Source: VXPQ01 sp965248175
GTDB taxonomy: Bacteria > Bacteroidota > Rhodothermia > Rhodothermales > VXPQ01
NCBI GenBank assembly: GCA_965248175.1
Contig: OZ252093.1
Span: 124,001 to 188,000 of the forward strand
Direction of reading: 5' to 3'
Length of the DNA stretch: 64,000 nucleotides
Below, piece by piece: positions 17,961-26,406 of this stretch. The notes below the pieces were generated by a model, which was not told where the DNA came from, did no database searches, and saw nothing but the letters and a program-made list of their open reading frames with translations. A program made the translations under genes and the position numbers. Positions within the stretch are counted from its first letter, which is position 1. Every line of letters begins with the position of its first letter.

Positions 17961-18588
17961 TCAGATTTTTTTGTCATTGCCTCCCTGATTTGACAGATAT
18001 GTCCGAATTGGGGTAACGAGGTCTGCTGCCGACTGATCGTTGTCAGCCAGCCCCCGGGCCCACGGGCGACCAGGGTGGACTGTATCCCATTGTGATCTTT
18101 TCTGCGCATATCTCCCGCTTCCGGGATCGTGATTGCCAAACCCTTTTATCGCAACATTCCATAGAGGGGAGTATCGCTTAATAAGTATTTGTTCTGTCAG
18201 GTTGATCCAGACCTGCTCCAGTATAAGCCATCGACATCCGAAGTCCTCTAATCGGAGATTTTCCGAAGCATTTATCGAATTTGCGTGCTTCGTAAGCCTT
18301 CCATGTAGTCCGTGATCCGCCTTGCCAACATAAATCGGGGAAGTGCCCAGTCCGGAATACGGTGCGAAGTCTCCCGAATAGTGAAGCGTGTAAACGCCAG
18401 CACCGCCAAACGCAGGGGTCGGGGGCAACGCGGCAATGTTCGTACTCCATTAAGGCCCGCGCAGCATTCAGGCCAAGCTCTGCGACGCTTAGAGGATTGT
18501 ATTCCCGACGCTCAGTCACGGCTCGGGAGGCGTTCGCACCGATCGCCGTTTCGGCAAATGATCCAGAAACAGTGTCGCTTCCGTGCAT
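17961..18588 (-). pseudogene. Eco29kI-like GIY-YIG restriction endonuclease, frameshifted
   Basis: The protein reads in two frames. From ATG 18588 the first frame gives about 55 residues ending ALMEYEHCRVA; the second frame continues PTPAFGGAGVYTLHYSG down to the stop at 17961. Joining them needs removal of one C within the C5 run on the coding strand (18421-18425 on the plus strand). The catalytic set of Eco29kI can be seen: GVY, PIYVGK, GRLTKH (Arg and His), TEQILIKRYSPLWN (Glu and Asn), and the family signature GFGNHDPGSGR with HPGRPWA. The 5' end overlaps the methyltransferase stop by 77 bases. As written the enzyme cannot be made without frameshifting; a sequencing error in the homopolymer is possible. 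Confidence 0.8.
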
Positions 18589-19225
18589 GGTGCGCGGTTT
18601 TCCATTTGTCAGAAATCATGGGGCCGTGTCGGACTTTTATAATAAGGTCGCATACGGTGAATCCCGCTTCCTCGGCCATGCGCATGAAATCACAGTGCGC
18701 CCATCGCGACCGGTGGCTGTTCACCATGTCGGTTATCTTGGCAAGTAACAACCCTTCCGGCTTCAGCACCCGCTTGGCCTCCTTCAAAAACGGGGGATAC
18801 AGATAACTTAGTGTCCAATTCTCTTTTACCCCACACGCCATCGTTGCGCCGAAATCGACATCGAAACGCTTCCGGCTTTTGTCTCTGCCTTGTGGACCCA
18901 CATGAGGCGGATCGTATACAACAACGCCAAACGAAGATGATTCCACGCCAACCATGTTCCGATTGTCCCCCACTATCATCGGCTTGTAGCGGGAGTCTAT
19001 GTCCATAGAAACAACCTGACGCGTCGATCCGCGCCAGAACCTTCCGACGTTATGCGTGGCGTCAAGAATCGGCTCTACTGGAATGGAGGGATAGAACCTG
19101 AACATTTCTTCCAGCAATTCGCCATCGCTCCCCTCCCACACACTGCTCAGTGGAGCGTATTGGGTTTGATCCGGCAGTTTCGCCGGGTTTGGCAATTCCG
19201 GAATAACCAGTTGGGGGTATGCCAT
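18512..19225 (-). CDS. DNA methyltransferase of a type II restriction-modification pair
   Basis: A 237-residue protein. Motif I-like PILDATHNVGRFWRG (near residues 50-65) is followed by motif IV VVYDPPHVG, then a Rossmann-type tail with AKRVLKPEGLLLAKITDM. DPPH marks an amino-methyltransferase (N6-adenine or N4-cytosine), not a C5-cytosine enzyme. ATG 19225 was chosen; the frame upstream of it runs through the adjacent truncated ImmA/IrrE gene and has no homology. It overlaps the Eco29kI-like nuclease gene by 77 bases on the same strand, so the two form one unit. The known partner of Eco29kI itself is a C5 enzyme, so this pairing differs from the archetype. Confidence 0.78.
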   Translation of the reverse strand: MAYPQLVIPELPNPAKLPDQTQYAPLSSVWEGSDGELLEEMFRFYPSIPVEPILDATHNVGRFWRGSTRQVVSMDIDSRYKPMIVGDNRNMVGVESSSFGVVVYDPPHVGPQGRDKSRKRFDVDFGATMACGVKENWTLSYLYPPFLKEAKRVLKPEGLLLAKITDMVNSHRSRWAHCDFMRMAEEAGFTVCDLIIKVRHGPMISDKWKTAHHARKRHCFWIICRNGDRCERLPSRD

Positions 19226-19298
19226 TAGGTTCGTGATGATTGGGGTGCATTTCCTCTCCGGTCGCCTGCCTGAAAGGTATCCGCCACGGAGCACAATA

Positions 19299-19886
19299 TC
19301 AAGAACAAAAAGCCCCGTCCAGCGAACCGGCTTTCTCCAGCAACTCATCCGCATCGCGTTCGGGATCTGCCAGCCGGACAAGTTCCCGGAGTTTGCTCCG
19401 GGTGATTTCCTCGCGCCGCAGCGCCTCAATCCCCAGCGAAAGAAACCGTGAACGGAATTGATTCCTTGCGGCCTGATGGTCGGGTTTGGGAAAACCCAAA
19501 AAATCGCTTATGGCGCGACCACGGCCTGCCCTGTCTTCATCGACCAATCTCGTTTGCTCGCTCTCGTCAATTATGCGAAGACCCTTCAGGCGATATAACA
19601 TCGCAATGCGGCTGACGCCAAAATGATGAGCCAACCGGACAAGATCATGCATTTGAATATCCTGGCTCCCCGGCTCCATGCGCCCCTCTACATGCAGGGC
19701 AGCCTCCCCATCATATACATCCATCTGGCCCCGGCTGGGGCGACCCTTGGCAAGACCGTACACGAAGGATTGGACAGCGTTCTCGGGCATCAGAAAAGAA
19801 GCGGCGAATGCGCCATTCCACCCCCCGGCATATATTGGCAGTATAATGCCATACAGATCGAACGCCATGAACGGTAACCGGACCAT
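19299..19886 (-). pseudogene. ImmA/IrrE-family metallopeptidase gene, 5'-truncated (catalytic part missing)
   Basis: From about 19820 to 19299 the frame matches the C-terminal half of ImmA/IrrE proteins: AFAASFLMPENAV, then a winged-helix-like HDLVRLAHHFGVSRIAMLYR and LKGLRIIDESE. Intact relatives carry a HEXXH zinc site roughly 30-40 residues before the FAASFLMP segment. Here that portion is absent: the frame instead runs into the leader of the divergent gamma-glutamyltransferase gene. The gene therefore lost its 5' half and has no natural start. It lies upstream of the methyltransferase/Eco29kI-like pair on the same strand and is probably part of the same eroding defence cluster. Confidence 0.7.
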
Positions 19887-21807
19887 GTCTTCGTTTCAGT
19901 CTCTGCGCTTCTGCATGGGGAGGCGTCTCCTTGCGGCAACACTGGCAGCGACCCTCCTGTGGACCGCCGGATGCACGCGCCCGTCCGTACGAACCACTCC
20001 TCTTGAAGGGCAACCCGCCACGCCTGTCGAATCGCGGCACGGCATGGTCGTTTCTGCGAAGATCGAGGCTTCCGAGGCTGGTGTCGAGGTGCTCCGGCAA
20101 GGTGGCAATGCGGTGGATGCGGCGGTGGCTACCGGATTTGCGCTGGCGGTTACCTACCCTACGGCAGGCAACCTTGGCGGCGGGGGCTTCATGGTGATCC
20201 GTTTCGCGGACGGGCCCAAGGATGGGGAATCAGGGAGCAAGGCGGGACAAACAGGGAGCGAAGCGGGACAAACCGGGAGCGAAGCGGGACAAACCGGGAG
20301 CGAAGCGGGACAAACCGGGAGCGAAGCGGGACAAACCGGGAGCGAAGCGGGACAACCTCTCTCCCCGGCAGTAACCACCATCGATTACCGAGAGAAGGCG
20401 CCTTCCGCGGCCCACCGGGACATGTATCTCGACGAGGAGGGACAGGCCATTCCCCAGCTAAGCCGGCTGGGATACCTTGCCTCGGGTGTGCCGGGTTCTC
20501 CGGCGGGGCTGGTCATGGCGCACGAGAAGTATGGCCGCCTGCCCTTGTCCGAAGTGATGGCTCCGGCGATTCGCCTTGCAGAGGAAGGGTTTCTACTGAG
20601 CCGGCGGGATGCGGCGGGACTGAATGCGCAGCACGACGCCTTTGCGCAATTCGAAAGTACCGCGAAGTATTTCACGAAATCCACCCCCGACCAGCGCTAT
20701 GAAGCGGGAGAACGCTTTGTGCAGGAGGATCTTGCGGAGGTCCTCCGGCGAATCCGGGACCAGGGCCGGGCCGGGTTCTACGAAGGCGAGACCGCCGAAC
20801 TGATCGCAGCGGAGATGGCGCGCGGCGGCGGATGGATCACGATGGAAGACCTTGCCGCCTATGAGGCCCTGGAGCGCCCCCCGCTTTCGGGCACGTACCG
20901 GGGTTACCGATTCTTTGCTATGGCGCCCCCGTCTTCCGGAGGCGTGGCCCTGGCCCAATTGCTCAATGCCGTCGAGCCATACGATATGGCAGGCATGGGC
21001 CATCATACGGCATCCGCGACCCACCTGATGGGCGAAGCGATGCGCCGGGTCTACGCCGACCGGGCGCAGTGGCTGGGCGACCCGGATTATTTCAATGTTC
21101 CGGTAGCCGCACTCATCCGGAAGGAGTACATGCGGCAGCGTATGGCAGGATTCGACCCCGACCGGGCGGATTCCAGCGCAGCCGTGGCGTACGGGGACCC
21201 GCTTGCCTTCGAGTCTTCCGAAACCACGCATTACTCTGTGGTGGATGCGGACGGGCAGGCCGTCAGCGTGACCACCACCATCAATGGCAGCTACGGATCG
21301 AAAGTGGTGGTGGACGGAGCCGGCTTCTTTATGAACAACGAAATGGACGATTTCTCCGCCAAGCCGGGGGCGCCCAACATGTTCGGGCTGGTCGGCTCGG
21401 AGGCCAACGCCATCGAACCGGGCAAGCGCATGCTGTCGTCCATGACGCCCACTATTGTGGAGGACCCCTCCGGAGAGCTGTTCATGGTGATCGGATCGCC
21501 TGGGGGAGGGCGCATCATCACGACGGTGTTCGAGGTAATGGCGAACGTCATCGACCACGGAATGAACATTCAGGAGGCCGTAGCGGCTCCCCGGATTCAT
21601 CACCAGTGGTTGCCGGATGTGTTGTACTACGAGGCGCAGGCGCTTTCCAAAGACGCCCGGCACGGGCTGGAGCGCCGGGGTTGGGCCCTGAGTGCGAACA
21701 ATGCCTGGGGACGAGCGGACGGCATCGTGGTGCGCCGGGACACAGAAGGCGTGTTCTACCGGGGCGGCGCCGATCCGAGGGGAGACGATGCGGCAGTGGG
21801 GTATTGA
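19885..21807 (+). CDS. ggt: Gamma-glutamyltransferase (lipoprotein, with repeat insert)
   Basis: A 640-residue Ntn-hydrolase. The leader MSSFQSLRFCMGRRLLAATL ends in LLWTAGC, a lipobox, so the protein is probably lipid-anchored on the periplasmic side. The large subunit begins SRHGMVVSAKIEASEAGVEV. The autocleavage/nucleophile Thr lies in ETTHYSVVD, and the substrate loop GSYGSKVVV and MLSSMTPTIV follow. The enzyme cleaves glutathione and other gamma-glutamyl compounds. Unusual: residues about 117-158 are six copies of a 7-residue unit GSEAGQT, inserted after FMVIRFADG, where family members have a short loop. ATG 19867 is an alternative start. Confidence 0.95.
   Translation: MSSFQSLRFCMGRRLLAATLAATLLWTAGCTRPSVRTTPLEGQPATPVESRHGMVVSAKIEASEAGVEVLRQGGNAVDAAVATGFALAVTYPTAGNLGGGGFMVIRFADGPKDGESGSKAGQTGSEAGQTGSEAGQTGSEAGQTGSEAGQTGSEAGQPLSPAVTTIDYREKAPSAAHRDMYLDEEGQAIPQLSRLGYLASGVPGSPAGLVMAHEKYGRLPLSEVMAPAIRLAEEGFLLSRRDAAGLNAQHDAFAQFESTAKYFTKSTPDQRYEAGERFVQEDLAEVLRRIRDQGRAGFYEGETAELIAAEMARGGGWITMEDLAAYEALERPPLSGTYRGYRFFAMAPPSSGGVALAQLLNAVEPYDMAGMGHHTASATHLMGEAMRRVYADRAQWLGDPDYFNVPVAALIRKEYMRQRMAGFDPDRADSSAAVAYGDPLAFESSETTHYSVVDADGQAVSVTTTINGSYGSKVVVDGAGFFMNNEMDDFSAKPGAPNMFGLVGSEANAIEPGKRMLSSMTPTIVEDPSGELFMVIGSPGGGRIITTVFEVMANVIDHGMNIQEAVAAPRIHHQWLPDVLYYEAQALSKDARHGLERRGWALSANNAWGRADGIVVRRDTEGVFYRGGADPRGDDAAVGY
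20233..20358 (+). repeat. Six tandem 21-bp repeats inside ggt
   Basis: Six consecutive 21-base units (starts 20233, 20254, 20275, 20296, 20317, 20338), each encoding GSEAGQT; the first copy encodes GSKAGQT and the last ends in PL. Copies 2-5 are nearly identical at the DNA level, so they arose by recent slippage or unequal exchange. The unit length is a multiple of three, so gain or loss of units keeps the frame. Confidence 0.95.
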
Positions 21808-21998
21808 GGTACGACACTGAAGCCCCACGCATTGTGCACGGGAGATAAAACGGACCGCCAAGGGTTTAGCGGTTAGAGGTGCTCAATACGGATTATTCTT
21901 GCTTTGTGATCGGATTATCCGAAAAAGTTGATACTTGATCAGACAATCGATCATGTCGGGCGCATCCGCTAAACCATGCGCATGCCCGTCAATCCCCA

Positions 21999-23201
21999 TC
22001 ACCTCAGAAACCAGGGCAGTACCTGATAATCCCTTAGGGCGAAGCTTTCGCCCCCGCCGTGCACCAGTACGCCGCCCCGGTTAGGGTTTGCGGGAATAGA
22101 TGTCCACCAGTCCAGCGTGCGCATGGCATCGTGAGCAACCGTTTGCCCGGATTTAATCTCCATCGGGATCAGCCGGTCCCCGGCATCAATCAGAATATCG
22201 ATCTCGTGGCCCGTGGCGTCTCGCCAGAAGAAAAGCGGAGCGTCCCGGCGCATGGCGGCGAACGCCTTGATCAGTTCCGCCACCACGAACGATTCGAAAA
22301 TGGCCCCGCGCAACGGATGCCGCTCCAGTGTGGCGCCGTCGCGAATGCCGAGAAGGTAACAAACGAGACCCGTGTCCAGAAAATGTAACCGGGGGCGCTT
22401 TCGCAAACGCTTGCGATAGTTGATATGATGAGGTGGAAGCGTAGTCGCGAGATACCCGATTTCAAGAGCTGTGAGCCAACGCCGGGCAGTTGTTTGGGTG
22501 ACACCCGCATCGCCAGCCAGACTGTTCAGATTGAGTTCGGAGGCGGTCCGGGCTGCTGCGAGTCTCATGAAGGTCTCGAAGGCCCGCAGGTCCGCAACAC
22601 GCATGACTTCGCGCAAGTCGCGTTCGACATAGGTTCGAGAATAATCCCCGAACCATTCGTTCGCGGCAATGCCCCGATCATGCACCGGCGGATAGAAACC
22701 GGCGGCGAGCGTTTCCCAAAGGCCGTCGGCAGGCAACGATCCGGCGGGCCGACCTGTTGGCGCATCCCGGTCCAGCGTGAATGGATCCACAGGGGGCAGC
22801 CCCCGTATCTCTGCAAGCGAAAAAGGATACAAACGCAACAAGGCGGTCCGGCCCGCCAGCGTTTGCGACACCGACTCCATGAGCAGGATGTTCTGGGATC
22901 CGGTGACAATGAAACGACCGGGACGGTCGTCGTCGTCAACGAGTACTTGTATATAGGATAGCAGGTCGGGGACGCGCTGAATCTCGTCGAGAATCATACG
23001 ATCCCCCTGCGCCAGAAAGCCTCTCGGGTCCGACAGCGCGCGTTCACGCACATCGGGCGCCTCCAGCGAGACATAGAGATGCCCCGGAAAAACGGCCCGA
23101 ACAAGGGTCGTCTTACCCGACTGTCGAGGCCCGGTAACGGTTACGACGGGCCAGCTTTCGGCAGCCTGCCTGAGTGCGGGAGTGAGGTGTCTGGCAATCA
23201 T
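21999..23201 (-). CDS. AAA_14/DUF4143 ATP-binding protein
   Basis: A 400-residue protein. The Walker A motif GPRQSGKTT lies near residues 24-32, Walker B MILDEIQRV near 70-78 and the sensor segment FIVTGSQN near 100. The C-terminal half is DUF4143, with a PD-(D/E)xK-nuclease-like pattern (FWRDATGHEIDILID then MEIKSG). These proteins are widespread, often near mobile or accessory genes; their function is not established. ATG 23201 is preferred over the TTG nine bases upstream. Its promoter region is AT-rich (23202-23270) and divergent from the repeat-protein gene. Confidence 0.87.
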   Translation of the reverse strand: MIARHLTPALRQAAESWPVVTVTGPRQSGKTTLVRAVFPGHLYVSLEAPDVRERALSDPRGFLAQGDRMILDEIQRVPDLLSYIQVLVDDDDRPGRFIVTGSQNILLMESVSQTLAGRTALLRLYPFSLAEIRGLPPVDPFTLDRDAPTGRPAGSLPADGLWETLAAGFYPPVHDRGIAANEWFGDYSRTYVERDLREVMRVADLRAFETFMRLAAARTASELNLNSLAGDAGVTQTTARRWLTALEIGYLATTLPPHHINYRKRLRKRPRLHFLDTGLVCYLLGIRDGATLERHPLRGAIFESFVVAELIKAFAAMRRDAPLFFWRDATGHEIDILIDAGDRLIPMEIKSGQTVAHDAMRTLDWWTSIPANPNRGGVLVHGGGESFALRDYQVLPWFLR

Positions 23202-23268
23202 ACGGGTCAATATATCACATACATTGGATCATGTCAATTTCAATATTTAATAATGAATTTGACAATTC

Positions 23269-23297
23269 TTGATAATCACACTTCGACAACGTACACT
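23269..23297 (+). promoter_or_regulatory. Sigma70-like promoter of repeat-protein gene A
   Basis: TTGATA (23269-23274) and TACACT (23292-23297) are separated by 17 bases and lie about 100 bases before the start codon. The same arrangement is conserved in the paralogous gene at 26278-26307, which supports it as functional. The rest of the leader is also conserved between the two. Confidence 0.45.
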
Positions 23298-23397
23298 GCT
23301 AACACAAGCCACATCATCAGGACGGCATACCCCGACGCGACGATGCACTCATAGAACTATCCGGCTTTTGCGAACCATTTCCAACCGTACTACGACG

Positions 23398-24747
23398 ATG
23401 AAAAGAAAAGCATTGCTAACCCTGACCCTTGGGGGAATACTTTTCCTTGCGCATCCCGCGCATGCGCAGTTTATCGGAGACCGCATGCGGATAAAAACTG
23501 AAGATGGAGAGAAATTCATCGGGCAACTGAAGGGATACAATGCCGATTCTTTGATAATCCTTACAAACTCGACAGAACAAAGTATAGCGTATGTCGATAT
23601 GGTGAGGCTGAAAAGAAGCCTGGGAGGGCGCGCGCGTTATAAGAAACGCACCCTGATCGGCTTAGGCGCTGGTGTGGTTGCGGGGCTTGTCGCAGCAAGT
23701 GGCGTCACGGAAGCCTCCGACCAATTTGCAACAGTGGCCGGGGTAGGTCTTGTAGGAGGAACGGGCGGCTTGGTAAACGCGGTGATCAGACGAGAGAAAT
23801 GGGAACGTTTGGATATTCCCGGTCAGGGCACCGTGTCTGTTATGCCGGGTATTGGCGTCCAACCGCCCGGTCTTTCGGCCCTGGAAAATCGCATGCGGAT
23901 AACGACCGGAAACGGGGAGGAGGTCATCGGGCGACTGATGAGGTACGATGCCGATTCCCTGACCATCCTTACAGACTTTACAGAACAAAGTATAGCGTAT
24001 GTCGATATGGTGAGGCTGAAAAGCAGCTTGGGCATCCGCTCGTATTCCAGAGACGGCGCCGGGATAGGTATGGCAGTGGGCGTGGGCGGCAGCATAGCTG
24101 TCGCGGCCGCCCTGCAGGATGGCTGGGCGGCGGTGCTGGGGATAGGTGTCACCCCGGTGCTCAGCCTGGGTGGTATGATTTTAGGCGGAACAATCCGGCG
24201 CGAGCGATGGAAGCGTCTGGATATTCCCGATCAGGAGGCCGCGTTTGTTATGCCGGGTATCGACGACCACCCGGGCAATCGTTCGGCACTGGAAAACCGC
24301 ATGCGGATAACGACAAAAAACGGAGGAAAACTCATCGGGAGAATGAAGGGATACGATGCCGATTCCCTGACCATTCTTACAGACTCGACAGAACAAAGCA
24401 TAGCGTATGCCGATATGGCGCGGCTGCAAAGGAGTTTGGGGGTCCGCTCGCGTTTTTTGAAAGGCACCGTGATCGGCTTTGGCGCTGGCACGGTTGCGGG
24501 GGTTCTCGCAGCAAGCAACGTCGAGTGCACGGACGATGCTTGTGTCGCCGCCGCTAGCCTGGCGGCAGCGATGATCTTGATTGGAAGCGGAGGAGGCGCC
24601 TTATTGGGCATGATTATCGGTGCGGCGACCAAGCGAGAGAAATGGGAGCGTTTTGACATTCCCAATCAGGGCGCCGCGTCCGTTACGCCGATTATCGGCG
24701 TCCATCCGACCGGTCGTTTGGCCCTGGGAGCCCGGATATCGTTCTGA
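23398..24747 (+). CDS. Secreted protein with three SH3-like/glycine-zipper repeats (paralogue A)
   Basis: A 449-residue protein with a clear signal peptide (MKRKALLTLTLGGILFLAHP, cleavage after AHAQ). Three repeats of about 140 residues follow, each made of a small beta domain (DRMRIKTEDGEKFIGQLKGY, then a DSLIILT strand and SIAYVDMVRLKRSLG), a glycine-rich hydrophobic segment that may insert in a membrane (for example LIGLGAGVVAGLVAASGV), and a return segment RREKWERLDIP. The C-terminus is HPTGRLALGARISF. This layout is known from uncharacterised proteins of Gemmatimonadota and relatives. The paralogue at 26407 has the same ends but two repeats. Function is unknown; an envelope-associated role is a guess. 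Confidence 0.8.
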   Translation: MKRKALLTLTLGGILFLAHPAHAQFIGDRMRIKTEDGEKFIGQLKGYNADSLIILTNSTEQSIAYVDMVRLKRSLGGRARYKKRTLIGLGAGVVAGLVAASGVTEASDQFATVAGVGLVGGTGGLVNAVIRREKWERLDIPGQGTVSVMPGIGVQPPGLSALENRMRITTGNGEEVIGRLMRYDADSLTILTDFTEQSIAYVDMVRLKSSLGIRSYSRDGAGIGMAVGVGGSIAVAAALQDGWAAVLGIGVTPVLSLGGMILGGTIRRERWKRLDIPDQEAAFVMPGIDDHPGNRSALENRMRITTKNGGKLIGRMKGYDADSLTILTDSTEQSIAYADMARLQRSLGVRSRFLKGTVIGFGAGTVAGVLAASNVECTDDACVAAASLAAAMILIGSGGGALLGMIIGAATKREKWERFDIPNQGAASVTPIIGVHPTGRLALGARISF

Positions 24748-24784
24748 AGCGCGTGCAAGGTCGCAACACACCCCTGCAGCCCGC

Positions 24785-26140
24785 TCACCGAAAAAGCACC
24801 ATCTGGCCGGTCTTGGTGGAAGATCCTGCGGACAGGCGATAGAAATACACTCCGTTAGGCAATCCCTCCGCCTCGAAGCTCGCCTCGTACAAGCCCGCCG
24901 GCTGCGTCGACGAAACCAGCACCTCCACCTGACGACCCACTGCATCGTAAACCACCAGTTCGACGGGGTAAGGGGACTGTAATTCATATCCAATGTGCGT
25001 CGCGGTCTGAAATGGATTAGGGTAGGCCCCCGTTAACGAGAAACGCTCCGGCACTTCCGTCTCGTCTTCGATGCCGACTCCGAACATACTGAATGAGAAG
25101 ACCGTTCGGTCGCCGCTGACCGGATCAATCCGTACCAAATCCGCCGCCGCCGCATCGAATAGTGCACCGTCATAATGATTTGCCACCACCAGACTGCTAT
25201 CGGCCTCTATCGCAAGAGCGGCGGGCGCCCAAAGAATCGGGCCGATGCCGGTAGTGTCATTCGATACGATCGTGCGATCGCCACTGACCGGGTCAATCCG
25301 TACCACCGCCGACGCCCCTCTATAAAATAAACGTTCATCTGTCACCACGATACTGCCATCGGCTTCTATTGCAAGAGCGGCAGGCGATAAAAAAACCGGC
25401 CCGCTGCCGGTGGCGTCATCCGATACGATCATGCGGTCGCCACTGACCGGGTCAATCCGCATTACTGCTTTTCGGCTCCTATCCAACGCCACTATACTGT
25501 TATCGGCTTCTAATGCAAGGGCAGAAGAAGATATAAGATTTGGCCCGCTGCCGGTAGTATGATCCGATATGATCGTGCGGTCGCCAGTGACCGGGTCAAC
25601 CCTTATCAACACACTCCCCTCTGCTACCACCAGACTCCCATCGGCCTCTATCGCAAAACCACGAGGTGACGAAAAAACCGGCCCGCTGCCAGTGGTGTCA
25701 TCCGATACGATCATACGATCGCCACTGATCGGGTCAATCCGGACCACTGCTTTTCGCCACAAATCCAGCGCCACTATGCTGCTGTCGGCCTCTACCACAA
25801 GGTCGCTGGGATACAAAAGGCCCGGGCCGCTTCCGGTGGTGTCATCCGATACGATCATGCGGTCGCCAATGACCGGGTCGATCCGAAATATCGACGACCA
25901 GCGTCCCCACCGGGGATGAGCTCCCATCACCAAACTCCCGTCGGCCTCTACCGCAAGGCTTTGAGGAGACGAAAAGTCCGGGCCCATACCGATGTTCTCC
26001 CCAAAGGGCAGAAGCGCCTGCCCAAGGAGCGGGGTCGAAAGAAAAGCCCCAAGGAAAAACAGGGCCGTACATGTTGAGCAAACAAGGGCGGCATACCTTG
26101 AACATAGAGCCCTTTTTGCCTTTGCAAGCAAGTAGATCAT
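24785..26140 (-). CDS. Secreted beta-propeller-like repeat protein with T9SS sorting domain
   Basis: ATG 26140 is preceded by a strong ribosome site (GGAGGGG, 10 bases away). The leader is followed by about six repeats of roughly 50 residues built on RIDPVSGDRMIVSDDTTGSG and LAIEADGSIVV, which should fold as propeller blades. The last about 85 residues (from YPNPFQTATHIGYEL) form a Por secretion sorting domain ending NGVYFYRLSAG and TGQMVLFR. The protein is therefore exported and attached or released by the type IX system. It lies between two paralogous repeat-protein genes on the opposite strand. Ligand or role unknown. Confidence 0.82.
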   Translation of the reverse strand: MIYLLAKAKRALCSRYAALVCSTCTALFFLGAFLSTPLLGQALLPFGENIGMGPDFSSPQSLAVEADGSLVMGAHPRWGRWSSIFRIDPVIGDRMIVSDDTTGSGPGLLYPSDLVVEADSSIVALDLWRKAVVRIDPISGDRMIVSDDTTGSGPVFSSPRGFAIEADGSLVVAEGSVLIRVDPVTGDRTIISDHTTGSGPNLISSSALALEADNSIVALDRSRKAVMRIDPVSGDRMIVSDDATGSGPVFLSPAALAIEADGSIVVTDERLFYRGASAVVRIDPVSGDRTIVSNDTTGIGPILWAPAALAIEADSSLVVANHYDGALFDAAAADLVRIDPVSGDRTVFSFSMFGVGIEDETEVPERFSLTGAYPNPFQTATHIGYELQSPYPVELVVYDAVGRQVEVLVSSTQPAGLYEASFEAEGLPNGVYFYRLSAGSSTKTGQMVLFR

Positions 26141-26277
26141 GTTTCGTCCCCTCCATTGTACGCGAAACCACTGATATTCCTCGATCCTGGCGCCGGGTTT
26201 CGGGATGTAGGTAATAAATAGCAACGCCCCCGGGAAGTCAATGGACGAACGAAACAATCGGGAATGAGAGACAATGC

Positions 26278-26307
26278 TTGACAACCACACCTCCGACGGT
26301 GTACACT
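26278..26307 (+). promoter_or_regulatory. Sigma70-like promoter of repeat-protein gene B
   Basis: TTGACA (26278-26283) and TACACT (26302-26307), 18 bases apart, lie at the same place in the leader as the promoter candidate of the paralogue at 23269. Conservation after duplication supports the call. Confidence 0.45.
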
Positions 26308-26406
26308 GCTAACACAAGCCGCTCACCAGCGCAGCATACCCCGACACGCCAGTGCACGTATAAAACTATCCGGATTTTGCGAACCATTTCCAACCATACT
26401 ACGACG

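Noticed and set aside
20233..20358. CRISPR-like array
   Set aside because: The 21-bp units are directly contiguous, without spacers, and are translated in frame within ggt.
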